Assembly: GCF_001718835.1 (NCBI RefSeq)
Contig: NZ_CP013444.1
Coordinates: 2,418,001-2,482,000 of the forward strand
Direction of reading: 5' to 3'
Origin: Burkholderia cepacia
GTDB lineage: Bacteria > Pseudomonadota > Gammaproteobacteria > Burkholderiales > Burkholderiaceae
Length of the DNA: 64,000 nucleotides
Positions 17,454 to 25,653 of this stretch are shown piece after piece (positions within the stretch are counted from its first letter, which is position 1; each line of letters opens with the position of its first letter). The notes under the pieces are model-generated. The model had not been told where the DNA came from and made no database searches. It saw only the letters and a program-made list of their open reading frames with translations. Made by a program: the position numbers and the translations under genes.

Positions 17454-17873
17454 CTAGGCCGCCCACGGATCGATCACCCGCAGGCCGGCCGCTTCAAACG
17501 GCGCGACGTCGCGCGTCGCCACGATCAATCCATTTGCTTCGGCAGTCGCGGCGATATAGCCGTCGGCCGGCGCGATCACGCTGCCGGCCGCCCGCGCGCG
17601 GGCGCGAAGCTTGCCATAGGCCTCGCTCGCAGCCGCGTCGAACGGCAGAATCCGGCCGCGAAACACCGGCACCACGCGTTGTTCGATGCTGCGATGCAGC
17701 CAGTCTCGCCGCTTGCCTTCCGGCATGGCCGCGATGCCGAATCTCATCTCGGCCAGACTAATTGCCGCGAGAAATAACGTTTCGACATTCTGCGCATCGA
17801 GCCACTCGAGCACTGACACATTCGGCGCAGGCCGCAGCGGTTCGGATATGACGTTCGTATCGACAAGGATCAT
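17454..17873 (-). CDS. PIN-domain toxin (VapC/FitB type)
   Basis: A 139-residue PIN-domain ribonuclease. The acidic residues expected for the metal site are visible: Asp5 in LVDTNVISE, Glu43 in ISLAEMRFG, and Asp in APADGYIAA, with VATRD near the C-terminus. The family cleaves RNA and is neutralised by the cognate antitoxin encoded just upstream, whose stop overlaps this start by 4 bp. It converges with the septoil-like gene, 10 bp away. FitB is the closest subtype by the LVDTNV(I/V)SE motif. Confidence 0.9.
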   Translation of the reverse strand: MILVDTNVISEPLRPAPNVSVLEWLDAQNVETLFLAAISLAEMRFGIAAMPEGKRRDWLHRSIEQRVVPVFRGRILPFDAAASEAYGKLRARARAAGSVIAPADGYIAATAEANGLIVATRDVAPFEAAGLRVIDPWAA

Positions 17874-18109
17874 TCGAAGCCCATCGGATCGGCTGGCGTC
17901 TTGTCGCGCTGAATGTCGAGATCGACACCCCCGATTTCCCGCCCGATTTCCGCCAACAACGTTCCCAATTTGACGCGCCCTTCCGGCTGAACCGCTTTCT
18001 CGAGAATGTCACGCACCTCGGCTTCGGTGCTGCGTCCGTGCTGGGCCGCGCGAATCCGAAGTGCGCGGTGCACTTCGTCAGGCAAATTTCGAACGGTGAT
18101 CACCGGCAT
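17870..18109 (-). CDS. Ribbon-helix-helix antitoxin (FitA/VapB type)
   Basis: A 79-residue antitoxin. VITVRNLPDEVHRALRIRAA is the DNA-binding ribbon-helix-helix, followed by HGRSTEAEVRDILEKAV, typical of FitA. The C-terminal half should wrap the PIN toxin. It is the first gene of a two-gene operon (ATGA overlap with the toxin) and is expected to repress its own promoter together with the toxin. Confidence 0.88.
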   Translation of the reverse strand: MPVITVRNLPDEVHRALRIRAAQHGRSTEAEVRDILEKAVQPEGRVKLGTLLAEIGREIGGVDLDIQRDKTPADPMGFE

Positions 18110-18418
18110 GATGCATTTTCCAAAATTGACTTCAATGCAGTCATCCTAGCATTTTGCTGTCACCAAAGGAGTGCCACGACAGGAAGAATCTACCGCCGCC
18201 GCACGCCGCTTCCCAGCTAGCCATTTGGACAGCCGCCCCTTGCCCACCCCTCGCAACATTTGTCAACATTCCTCGCTCAAACGCAAACAAGAACGCTTCT
18301 CATTCAACAAGAAATTACATAGAATGCCGCCTGAAAACAAATCGTAATAATTCCCGACGGCGTTCACGCTTGCGCATCGGTCGCTTCCGGGGCCACACCA
18401 GTCGAGGTCGTTGCATTG
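18110..18418. other. Divergent regulatory gap between the FitAB pair and the TonB receptor
   Basis: This 309-base AT-richer gap must hold both promoters. TGCATT (18112-18117) and AATGCA (18134-18139) form a dyad beside the antitoxin start and may be its operator. TTCTCATTC at 18297-18305 resembles one half of a Burkholderia Fur site, as expected before an iron-receptor gene, but a full Fur box is not convincing. No gene was recognised. Confidence 0.4.
18112..18139. promoter_or_regulatory. Dyad next to the antitoxin start, candidate TA operator
   Basis: TGCATT and AATGCA are inverted around 16 bases immediately upstream of the antitoxin ATG. RHH antitoxins bind short palindromes in this position. 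Short arms make chance occurrence possible. Confidence 0.3.
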
Positions 18419-20656
18419 ATGAAGTCCCGCCCTGACGAGCTGAAGCTCGGTAAATTCACCACCCTGTGCAGCGTGCTCGCGGCAGGCCCCGCGTTCGCCG
18501 ACAGCGCGCCGCCGCCGGCCCCCGCGAACAACGACGGCCATCTCGCGCCGATCGAGGTGCAGGGCAAGGCCGAGCACAGCTACAAGGCCGACTTCTCCGC
18601 TTCCGTGAAATTCACCGCGCCGCTCGTCGACACGCCGAAATCCGTCACCGTGATTCCGCAGGAGCTGATCCAGAACAGCGGCGCGTCGACGCTGACGGAA
18701 GCGCTGCGCACCGTGCCCGGCATCACGTTCGGCGCCGGCGAAGGCGGCAACCCGCTCGGCGACCGTCCGTTCATCCGCGGCTACGACACGCAGGGCAGCA
18801 TGTTCGTCGACGGCATGCGCGACACGGGCGCCACGACGCGCGAGATCTTCAACACCGAGCGCATCGAGATCACCAAGGGCTCCGACGGCGCATACGGCGG
18901 CCGCGGCGGCGCGGGCGGCAGCATCAACCTGATCACGAAGGCCCCGCACCTCGGCACCACCGCCGCCGCGAGCGCGGGCCTCGGCACCGACCGCTATCGC
19001 CGCTTCACGGCCGACGGCAACTGGCAATTCGCCGATCACGCCGCGTTCCGCCTGAACCTGATGAGCCACAACAACGACGTCGCCGGCCGCGACGCCGTCA
19101 ACAACGAGCGCTGGGGCGTCGCACCGTCGATCGCGTTCGGCCTCGGCACGCCGACGCGCGTAACCGCGAGCTACTACCACCTGTCGACCGACGACATGCC
19201 CGACGGCGGCATCCCGTACGTCTACGGCTTCAACATCCCGAAGGGCGTCACCGACGGCCCGGCGAACGTCGACCGCCACAACTTCTACGGGCTGATCGAC
19301 CGCGACTTCCGCAAGACCACGTCGGACATCAGCACGATCAAGATCGAGCACGACATCACGTCGTCGCTGACGGTCCGCAACACCACGCGCTATACGGAAT
19401 CGACGCAGGACTACATCTGGACCCAGCCCGACGACAGCCAGGGCAACGTGGTGAACGGCAAGGTCTGGCGCCGCAACAACAACCGCGACAGCTCGATCAA
19501 CAGCCTGGCGAACCTGACCGAGCTGTTCGGCGAATTCCGCACCGGCCCGTTCAAGCACAGCTTCACGACCGGCATCGAGCTGTCGCGCGAGTGGGGCAAG
19601 CGCGACAGCTACACCGTCGCGACCGACACCGGCAAGATCTGCCAGAAAGGCATCGGCGCGGCATCGGGCTACAACTGCACGAGCCTGTGGTCGCCGAACC
19701 CGAACGACCCGTGGGCCGGTTCGATCACGCGCAACAACGACTACGCGCATGCACGCACCACGACGAAGTCGATCTACGGCTTCGACACGATCGAGATCAC
19801 GCCGCGCTGGCAGGTCAACGCCGGCGTGCGCGTCGACGACTACTCGACCCGCTTCACCGACACCAAGGCCAATGGCGGCAAAACCACCACGCGCGACGAC
19901 ACGCTCGTGAACTGGCAGGCCGGCCTCGTGTTCAAGCCCGCGCAGAACGGCAGCATCTACGCGTCGTACGCGACGTCGTCGACGCCGGCCGGCATGCTGC
20001 TCGGCGAAGGCAGCGAAACGCAGTCGCTCACGCCGGGCCGCGGCGGCGTCGGTCCGAACGCCGATCAGCTGTCGCCGGAGAAGAACCGCAGCATCGAGTT
20101 CGGCACGAAATGGAACGTGCTGAACGACAAGCTCGCGCTCACCGCCGCGCTGTTCCAGATCGACACGACGAACGCGCGCGTGACGCTGCCGAACAACCAG
20201 TACGCGATGGTCGGCAACAAGCGCGTGCAGGGTCTCGAGCTCGGGGTCGCCGGCCAGATCACGAAGCAGTGGCAGGTGTTCGGCGGCTATACGTACATGA
20301 AGAGCGCGTTGCGCGACAACGGCAAGGACAGCGCGAACAACGGCAACCGCTTCCCGAACACGCCGAAGCACAGCCTCACGATGTGGTCGAACTACGACGT
20401 GACGCCGAAGTTCACGGTCGGCGGCGGTGCGTTCTATATGTCGGAAGTGTTCGGCGATCCCGCGAACCTGCGAGCGGTGCCGTCGTACTGGCGCTTCGAC
20501 GCGATGGCGCAGTACCGGATCAACAAGAAGCTCGACCTGCAGCTGAACGTGAACAACCTGTTCAACCGCACCTACTTCGACCAGGCGTACCCGGCGCACT
20601 ACGCGTCGATCGCACCGGGCCGCTCGGCGTTCGTCACGCTGAATGCGCGCTACTGA
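18419..20656 (+). CDS. TonB-dependent siderophore receptor (catecholate/Fiu-like)
   Basis: A 745-residue outer-membrane receptor. It has a signal peptide ending near AGPAFA, a plug domain with VDTPKSVTVIPQELIQ and TLTEALRTVPGITFGAGEGG, and a C-terminal 22-strand barrel ending in an aromatic residue (LNARY). The plug and barrel motifs match ferric catecholate receptors related to Fiu/PiuA. The ATG at 18419 follows a TTG in frame. The receptor gene leads a probable operon with a Sel1 protein and a PiuC-type dioxygenase, an arrangement known for iron uptake in related bacteria. Confidence 0.92.
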   Translation: MKSRPDELKLGKFTTLCSVLAAGPAFADSAPPPAPANNDGHLAPIEVQGKAEHSYKADFSASVKFTAPLVDTPKSVTVIPQELIQNSGASTLTEALRTVPGITFGAGEGGNPLGDRPFIRGYDTQGSMFVDGMRDTGATTREIFNTERIEITKGSDGAYGGRGGAGGSINLITKAPHLGTTAAASAGLGTDRYRRFTADGNWQFADHAAFRLNLMSHNNDVAGRDAVNNERWGVAPSIAFGLGTPTRVTASYYHLSTDDMPDGGIPYVYGFNIPKGVTDGPANVDRHNFYGLIDRDFRKTTSDISTIKIEHDITSSLTVRNTTRYTESTQDYIWTQPDDSQGNVVNGKVWRRNNNRDSSINSLANLTELFGEFRTGPFKHSFTTGIELSREWGKRDSYTVATDTGKICQKGIGAASGYNCTSLWSPNPNDPWAGSITRNNDYAHARTTTKSIYGFDTIEITPRWQVNAGVRVDDYSTRFTDTKANGGKTTTRDDTLVNWQAGLVFKPAQNGSIYASYATSSTPAGMLLGEGSETQSLTPGRGGVGPNADQLSPEKNRSIEFGTKWNVLNDKLALTAALFQIDTTNARVTLPNNQYAMVGNKRVQGLELGVAGQITKQWQVFGGYTYMKSALRDNGKDSANNGNRFPNTPKHSLTMWSNYDVTPKFTVGGGAFYMSEVFGDPANLRAVPSYWRFDAMAQYRINKKLDLQLNVNNLFNRTYFDQAYPAHYASIAPGRSAFVTLNARY

Positions 20657-20659
20657 TCG

Positions 20660-21427
20660 ATGGAGGCCGTGTCGTTGAAGGCGCTCGCGTCGGTGTCGCC
20701 GCGCGAGTTCGCCGACATCCTGGCCGGGCCGCCCGAGCGCGCCGCTGCGTGGGTCGCGGCGGCGGCCGACAACGGCATCGTCGATGCCCAGGCCGTCTAC
20801 GGGCAGTACCTGCTCGACGGGCATGGCGTCGCGCGCGACCCGGCGGCCGCGTTCAACTGGTTCCGGCACGCGGCGCGGGCCGGCCACGCGATGGCGATGA
20901 ACATGCTCGGCCGCTGCTACGAGTTCGGCTGGGGCACGGCCGCGTGCGCGCCGGTCGCCGTGTACTGGTATCGGCTTGCCGCGCAGGCGGGGCTCGACTG
21001 GGGCATGTACAACTACGCGACGGCGCTCGCGCTCGGCAACGGCATCGACGAGAACCGCGCCGACGCGCTCGACTGGTTCCGCCGCGCGGCCGCGCTCGGC
21101 CATGCGAAATCGATCAACCTGATCGGCGGCTTCTACGAAGACGGCTGGGTCGTACCGGCCGATGCCGACGCCGCGTTCGACCACTATCGCCGAGCCGCCG
21201 TCGCCGGCGACTTCCGCGGCCAGTTCAACTATGCGCGGCTGCTTGCCGAGCGCGGGCGCATCGACGAAGCGCTCGGCTGGCTCGCGCGCGTGCCGGCCAC
21301 CGCCACCCCCGCGTTCGTCGCGAAGATGCGCGCGTATCTCGCGTCGTCGCCGATCGACGCGTTCCGTGCGGCGGCGCTGCAGTTGCAACCCCGGTCGCAG
21401 CCACACTGCATGGAATCCGCATCATGA
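20660..21427 (+). CDS. Sel1-repeat (TPR-like) protein
   Basis: A 255-residue protein made mainly of Sel1-like helical repeats, for example DAQAVYGQYLLDGHGVARDP followed by AAAFNWFRHAARAGHAMAMN, with further copies to about residue 195. Sel1 repeats mediate protein contacts. It begins 3 bp after the receptor stop, and its own stop overlaps the dioxygenase start. No signal peptide is evident, so a cytosolic role beside PiuC is likely. The same trio (receptor, Sel1 protein, PKHD hydroxylase) recurs in proteobacterial iron loci. Confidence 0.85.
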   Translation: MEAVSLKALASVSPREFADILAGPPERAAAWVAAAADNGIVDAQAVYGQYLLDGHGVARDPAAAFNWFRHAARAGHAMAMNMLGRCYEFGWGTAACAPVAVYWYRLAAQAGLDWGMYNYATALALGNGIDENRADALDWFRRAAALGHAKSINLIGGFYEDGWVVPADADAAFDHYRRAAVAGDFRGQFNYARLLAERGRIDEALGWLARVPATATPAFVAKMRAYLASSPIDAFRAAALQLQPRSQPHCMESAS

Positions 21428-22107
21428 TGCTTCATATCCCCGGCGTGTTGACCAAGACGCAGGTCGCGCAATGCCGCGACCACCTCGATGCGGCCGAATG
21501 GGTCGACGGTAACGCGACGTCCGGCACGCAGTCGGCGCTCGCGAAACGCAACCGGCAATTGCCGGAAGGCTCGCCTGCCGCACGTGCGGTGGGCGATGCG
21601 ATCCAGGACGCGCTCGCGCGCCACCCGCTGTTCTTTTCGGCGGCGCTGCCGCTCAAGGTGTTTCCGCCGCTGTTCAATCGCTACGAAGGCGGCGAGACGT
21701 TCGGCACGCACGTCGACAACGCGATCCGGTTGCTGCGCGGCACGGATTTCCGCGTGCGCAGCGATCTGTCGGCGACGCTGTTTCTCGAGGAGCCCGAAGC
21801 GTACGACGGCGGCGAGCTGTGTGTCGAGGATACGTACGGTACCCACCGCGCGAAGCTGCCGGCAGGCGACCTCGTGCTGTATCCGGCGTCCAGCCTGCAT
21901 CACGTGACGCCGGTCACGCGCGGCGAACGCGTCGCGTCGTTCTTCTGGATCCAGAGCATGGTGCGCGACGACGGCGACCGCACGCTGCTGTTCCAGCTCG
22001 ATACGCAGATCCAGGCACTGTCCGCCGAGAAAGGCGCGAAGGACCCGGCGGTCATTGCGTTGACGGGGATTTATCACAACCTGTTGAGGAAGTGGGCCGA
22101 TGCGTAG
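21424..22107 (+). CDS. piuC: Fe(II)/2-oxoglutarate dioxygenase, PiuC/PKHD type
   Basis: A 227-residue hydroxylase. The iron ligands are His and Asp in THVDNA and His in HHVTPV, followed by ERVASFFW, which carries the 2-oxoglutarate-binding Arg. These match the PKHD-type (YbiX/PiuC) family encoded beside ferric-siderophore receptors. The protein may modify a siderophore or its receptor, though the substrate is not established. Its ATG overlaps the Sel1 stop, so translation is coupled. Confidence 0.9.
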   Translation: MMLHIPGVLTKTQVAQCRDHLDAAEWVDGNATSGTQSALAKRNRQLPEGSPAARAVGDAIQDALARHPLFFSAALPLKVFPPLFNRYEGGETFGTHVDNAIRLLRGTDFRVRSDLSATLFLEEPEAYDGGELCVEDTYGTHRAKLPAGDLVLYPASSLHHVTPVTRGERVASFFWIQSMVRDDGDRTLLFQLDTQIQALSAEKGAKDPAVIALTGIYHNLLRKWADA

Positions 22108-22168
22108 CGTGAACGGGTAGCGCTACCCGCCCCCGGCGCTTGCGCCACGTCGGACTCCATGGATAAAA

Positions 22169-22189
22169 TGACCATCGTCAAGTGACCAT
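22169..22189. promoter_or_regulatory. Paired TGACCAT elements before the antitoxin gene
   Basis: TGACCAT occurs at 22169-22175 and again at 22183-22189, ending 10 bp before the antitoxin ATG. Its position suits autoregulation by the antitoxin complex. The elements are short, so this is a weak call. Confidence 0.3.
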
Positions 22190-22198
22190 GCTCATATC

Positions 22199-22438
22199 AT
22201 GATGCCGCACGCTCCCGTATCGAAATCCGAATTCAAGGCTCGCGCACTCGAATACTTCCGGCTCGTCGAGGCGTCGGGCGAAAGCCTGATCGTCACCGAT
22301 CACGGCAAGCCGACGCTCGAGATCCGGCCGTATCACGCACGCGAAGCTCAGCCGTTGGACATATTGCGCGGCTCGGTCATGCGCTATGACAATCCTCTCG
22401 ATCCGATTGCGGAAGATGATTGGGAGGCGTCGCGGTGA
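22199..22438 (+). CDS. Phd/YefM-type antitoxin
   Basis: A 79-residue protein. SKSEFKARALEYFRLVEASG leads into ESLIVTDHGKPTLEIRP, the Phd/YefM fold that binds DNA and neutralises a partner toxin. The acidic tail (PIAEDDWEASR) is the likely toxin-contact region. It overlaps the PIN toxin gene by four bases, with GTG as the toxin start. Confidence 0.88.
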   Translation: MMPHAPVSKSEFKARALEYFRLVEASGESLIVTDHGKPTLEIRPYHAREAQPLDILRGSVMRYDNPLDPIAEDDWEASR

Positions 22439-22830
22439 TCGTGCTGGATACGCATGCGTTGGTGTGGTGGGTGGCGGGCGACCCGTCGCTCAGCAGGAAG
22501 GCGAGAAGCGCGATCGATCGCGCACGGAGCGAAGGCGCGCTTGCCGCATCCGCGATCTCCGCCTGGGAGATCGCGATGCTGGTGCGCAACGACCGCCTCG
22601 CCCTGACGATGGATGTCGACGCATGGCTCGCCACCGTCGCGCAGATCGACGGGATGCGCTTCGTGCCCGTCGACGCCGACATCGCCGCAAGATCCACCGA
22701 CCTCCCCGGCGCGTTCCACAAGGATCCGGCCGACCGCATGATCGTCGCGACCGCACGACGGCTCGGCGCGCCGCTCGTCACGCGCGACGAAAAAATCCGC
22801 GCTTACGCGCACGTCAAGACGCTCTGGTAA
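22435..22830 (+). CDS. PIN-domain toxin (VapC type)
   Basis: A 131-residue PIN nuclease. Asp5 in VIVLDTHALVWW, Glu in SAWEIAMLV, Asp in DPADRMIVA and Asp in LVTRDEKI provide the metal-site acids. The start GTG at 22435-22437 overlaps the antitoxin stop and gives the standard V-I-V-L-D-T-H beginning. This second toxin-antitoxin pair lies on the opposite flank of the iron-uptake operon from the FitAB pair. Confidence 0.9.
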   Translation: MIVLDTHALVWWVAGDPSLSRKARSAIDRARSEGALAASAISAWEIAMLVRNDRLALTMDVDAWLATVAQIDGMRFVPVDADIAARSTDLPGAFHKDPADRMIVATARRLGAPLVTRDEKIRAYAHVKTLW

Positions 22831-22875
22831 TCCGCACACGGGCTGCGGGCCAAACCGCGACACATGCTCCGCCGG

Positions 22876-22897
22876 ACTCTGGCATATTGGCGAATCG
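22876..22897 (+). repeat. 22-bp direct repeat, left copy
   Basis: The 22 bases here recur at 24750-24771 with one mismatch. The pair brackets the decayed PAAR patch and the ACT-domain gene, a span of about 1.9 kb that includes low-GC DNA. Confidence 0.5.
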
Positions 22898-23081
22898 TCT
22901 GACAAAAACGACCTCGGCCGGCCACGCATGGCGCAACGGCGTGCCCGCCGGAGCAAGGAGAATAACACTGCCGCCGTACCCGACTCATAACAACGATCTG
23001 GAAAAAATGAGGGCTCGCACGGCGCCCTCAAATTCATATAGGCATGCGCACGACGCGACGTGCCTTTGCATCTCGACCAAG

Positions 23082-23309
23082 TTATCTATTCAGCCAGAAA
23101 TAGTAGCTCGCCGTAGCCGCCAATACGACTGCGGCAGTATAAAAAGCTAGTTGGTTGCGAAGGAAGTCAAGCTTGCTTGGCTCTTCCTCGATTTCGTTGT
23201 CCAGATTCCAGTAGTCGAACATCCACGGAGTATGCGCGACGTTGAGCAGCAACACTGCAGCTGAGCTTACGAACAGCACGAAGAGGACAATTTCCTGAAT
23301 AGTTGACAT
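23082..23309 (-). CDS. Small two-helix membrane protein
   Basis: A 75-residue protein with transmembrane segments at about residues 4-27 (VLFVLFVSSAAVLLLNVA) and 53-72 (LAFYTAAVVLAATASYYFWL), joined by an acidic loop (NLDNEIEEEPSK). It starts 9 bp after the stop of the PAAR-derived frame, in the same direction. Small membrane proteins in this position often give immunity to T6SS effectors, but nothing directly proves it. GC is lower than in the surrounding genes. Confidence 0.55.
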   Translation of the reverse strand: MSTIQEIVLFVLFVSSAAVLLLNVAHTPWMFDYWNLDNEIEEEPSKLDFLRNQLAFYTAAVVLAATASYYFWLNR

Positions 23310-23318
23310 ACTGACCTA

Positions 23319-23843
23319 TCAACGAGCATTCCAACGCGTGAAAATTTCGAGTTCCATCTGATATAGCTCATCCAGTGCACCACCGATCATGCCGCCCGCA
23401 ATAGTGCTGCCGATCCATCTGTAAAGTGAGCAGTGCAACGCAGCCCTTCGCAACTGCCTTGTTCGTCCAGCTTGAACCTTACCCAGTGTTCGGGATCAGC
23501 CTTCGTCAACGCCGCAACATCGGTCGCCGCAAATCCCATGCTTGACAGCCCGTCGCCGTCATATTGCTCGAACATCACGCTTTGCGAGGGGGAGCATGGT
23601 CGGCATCGGATAGCAGCCGCACGAAACCTTGTCGCCCTCAAGAGCTACCTTCTGCCCCATCCAGCCATCGGGGAACCGCGGCCCGATTGGAACGATATGG
23701 CCAACCGAACTGCATGCCGGGCACATCACCGACGCGCCAATATGCGTCAACTGCTGCCCCATGACTGACGTAGTGGCAATGCCGTCGGTCACTACGCCTC
23801 CGGCAGTCGACTTGTCACCCACTCTCAGATAATGTCTTTTCAC
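23319..23843 (-). pseudogene. PAAR-domain T6SS protein, frameshifted
   Basis: A GTG start at 23841-23843 with an upstream GAGAAGG site opens a PAAR domain (VKRHYLRVGDKSTAGGVVTD, then GASVMCPACSSVGHIV and CGCYPMPTMLP). PAAR proteins sharpen the T6SS spike and carry effectors. The frame then reaches a stop at 23559. Removing one base from the C5 run (plus-strand G5, 23588-23592) continues it as SQSVMFEQYDGDG and onward to HFTDG. A second phase change near 23409-23413 would give STIAGGMIGGALDELYQ, ending at 23319. Two lesions suggest decay, although assembly error is possible. Confidence 0.65.
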
Positions 23844-24233
23844 CGCTTTCGGCCTTCTCGATTTTTTGTTCGACGAATGCCGAGCGCATTTTCCACGAAT
23901 TACCGAAAACACGCGTCAAACTCCGCAATATTTGACAACAATCGCCGCGACATGCCGCTTCATCGCGAGACACGACATCTGCGAGCCCAGTGCCGGCAGC
24001 AGTTCCTGCAGCGAAAATCTGCCGATTGGCGACACCATGTACATACGAATGTCGAGTTCGTCTACGCCGAGGAACTGGAATTGAAGCCCCACGACGAAGC
24101 AAAAGGCGGGCTACAGCAGACGTCCGAATGGCTGCTTTAACGGCTCATGCTGACGTGCGCAATCGAGAACGCTCGACGCGGAAACTCCGGCCATCGACGC
24201 ATCACCGCCGATGGCACGGCTGCCGAAAGCGCC
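23844..24233. other. Low-GC gap with an unrecognised coding remnant
   Basis: This gap separates the PAAR remnant from the ACT gene. A minus-strand frame from about 24108 to the TGA at 23916-23918 gives about 64 residues, including GVDELDIRMYMVSPIGRFSL and QELLPALGSQM. It has no upstream continuation and no family was recognised. It may be the tail of a gene lost when the PAAR patch decayed. Confidence 0.3.
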
Positions 24234-24656
24234 TCATGCCCTTTGCAAGATATCGATCGCCTTTTCGGCATCGCCCAGCGAGTCGACCGCGATGTACGCG
24301 ATGAACTGGGTGCCCAGCACGGCAGCCGACACGCCGCGGAGATTGATTCCCCCGTCGGCGAGCAGTTGGGTCAATTGCGCGATGATCCCCATTTGATCCA
24401 GCCCCATCACGCGGACGGAGTGAAGGCTCGGGGTGACGTTGAACCCCACCTGCGTGGCCGCGCGGATCACCGCATCTCCCAGCAGCGGCGCGACAAACAC
24501 GACGCCCTTGCCCGCCGCCTCCGACGTGCGGCGCGCGACGATGAACTGCAAGTCCGCGCCGGCATCCCGCAGCGCGCTCAATACGTTCGCGAGGCCGCCC
24601 GGCTTGTCTTCGATGGTGGCGGCCCAGACATCGACACGTTCTACGCTCAGTTCCAT
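24234..24656 (-). CDS. ACT-domain protein
   Basis: A 140-residue protein with two ACT modules. The first begins VDVWAATIEDKPGGLANVLS and the second VMGLDQMGIIAQLTQLLADG then GINLRGVSA. ACT domains bind amino acids or similar small ligands to control enzymes. No enzyme domain is attached, so it may sense a ligand by itself or act on a partner. The ATG at 24654-24656 follows AGGAGGG with a 7-base spacer. Confidence 0.85.
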   Translation of the reverse strand: MELSVERVDVWAATIEDKPGGLANVLSALRDAGADLQFIVARRTSEAAGKGVVFVAPLLGDAVIRAATQVGFNVTPSLHSVRVMGLDQMGIIAQLTQLLADGGINLRGVSAAVLGTQFIAYIAVDSLGDAEKAIDILQRA

Positions 24657-24749
24657 GGCAGTCCCTCCTGCCTGATGCACGTCGATAAAAAAAATCTACT
24701 TCACCGGGGGCACTCGGGCAAGGCGAGCGGCGCATCCCGCCACTTCGAA

Positions 24750-24771
24750 ACTCTGGCATATTGCCGAATCG
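24750..24771 (+). repeat. 22-bp direct repeat, right copy
   Basis: Matches 22876-22897 at 21 of 22 positions and in the same orientation. It lies between the ACT-domain gene and the VanX-like peptidase gene, both of which read away from it. Confidence 0.5.
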
Positions 24772-24843
24772 ACGCGTCGCGCGCGGTGCGCGTTGCCGAA
24801 TCGCGACCGACGACTTTCCATTTCATCGTTTCCTCCAGCCATC

Positions 24844-25524
24844 GTGATCTCACTTTCCGATCCCGTCGTTCGCGCGGTCACGCTGATCGAATCGCATGAA
24901 CGCTTCGTCGACCTCGCGACCCTGCATCATCGCGTCGCAGTCGACCTTACCCGCAGCATCGTGCCGGGCGACAGCGAACATTTCCTGAAGGTCCGCCGCG
25001 GCGTGGCCGACCGGCTCGTCGTCGCCGCGAGCACCCTTCCGGACAACCTGCGCCTGCTGGTGAAGGAAGGCTATCGCCCGCTGGCGCTGCAACGCACATA
25101 TTTCGACAAGCATCTCGCCGATTTGCGCCGCGCGCTGCCGTCCGACACGCCGGAGGAAACACTGCTCGAACTGGCGAGCCGCTACGTCGCGCCGCCGGAA
25201 GTCGCCGCCCATCCGACGGGCGCGGCGGTCGACCTGACGCTGGTCTCGGCTGACGGAACCGAAGCGGACATGGGCTGCGTGCTCGATGCCACCGATCAGG
25301 AATCGTCCGGCGCCTGCTACACCGGCAGCCAATTCATCAGCCGCGACGCGGTGCGCAATCGGCACATTCTGTCGGCGGCGATGACGACCGCGGGCTTCGT
25401 CAACTATCCGTCGGAATGGTGGCATTGGTCGTTCGGCGACAAATACTGGGCCGTCCTGCAACGCCAGCCGAACGCCATCTACGGTCCCGTCGACGAACAC
25501 GTCGTTCAGGAATGGACCGTTTGA
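24844..25524 (+). CDS. D-Ala-D-Ala dipeptidase-like (VanX/M15 family) protein
   Basis: A 226-residue zinc peptidase-like protein. VKEGYRPLALQ provides the Arg of the active site. AAHPTGAAVDLTL supplies the zinc His and Asp, and PSEWWHWSFGD supplies the catalytic Glu and zinc His, as in VanX-type D,D-dipeptidases. No signal peptide is seen, consistent with cytosolic dipeptide turnover. Resistance to glycopeptides should not be inferred, because such proteins are widespread in Gram-negatives. The start is taken as GTG 24844; the ribosome-binding site is not clear. Confidence 0.85.
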   Translation: MISLSDPVVRAVTLIESHERFVDLATLHHRVAVDLTRSIVPGDSEHFLKVRRGVADRLVVAASTLPDNLRLLVKEGYRPLALQRTYFDKHLADLRRALPSDTPEETLLELASRYVAPPEVAAHPTGAAVDLTLVSADGTEADMGCVLDATDQESSGACYTGSQFISRDAVRNRHILSAAMTTAGFVNYPSEWWHWSFGDKYWAVLQRQPNAIYGPVDEHVVQEWTV

Positions 25525-25653
25525 CGCGAACCTCCTGCACGAAAACGGTGCAACGCCCCGCCGCGGCACGCGCGCCCGCGGGCGAATCCGCACTTGCCCA
25601 TCGCCGCCCGCTCCCGCACAATCCCGGCACCTGCGTCACTCTCCCCCGCGCCG

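Noticed and set aside
18291..18308. Full Fur box before the TonB receptor gene
   Set aside because: Only one half (TTCTCATTC) is convincing, so it is noted in the gap entry rather than called.
18263..21406. 1047-codon antisense frame over the TonB receptor and Sel1 genes
   Set aside because: The opposite strand carries clear family motifs, and this frame is a GC-bias artefact.
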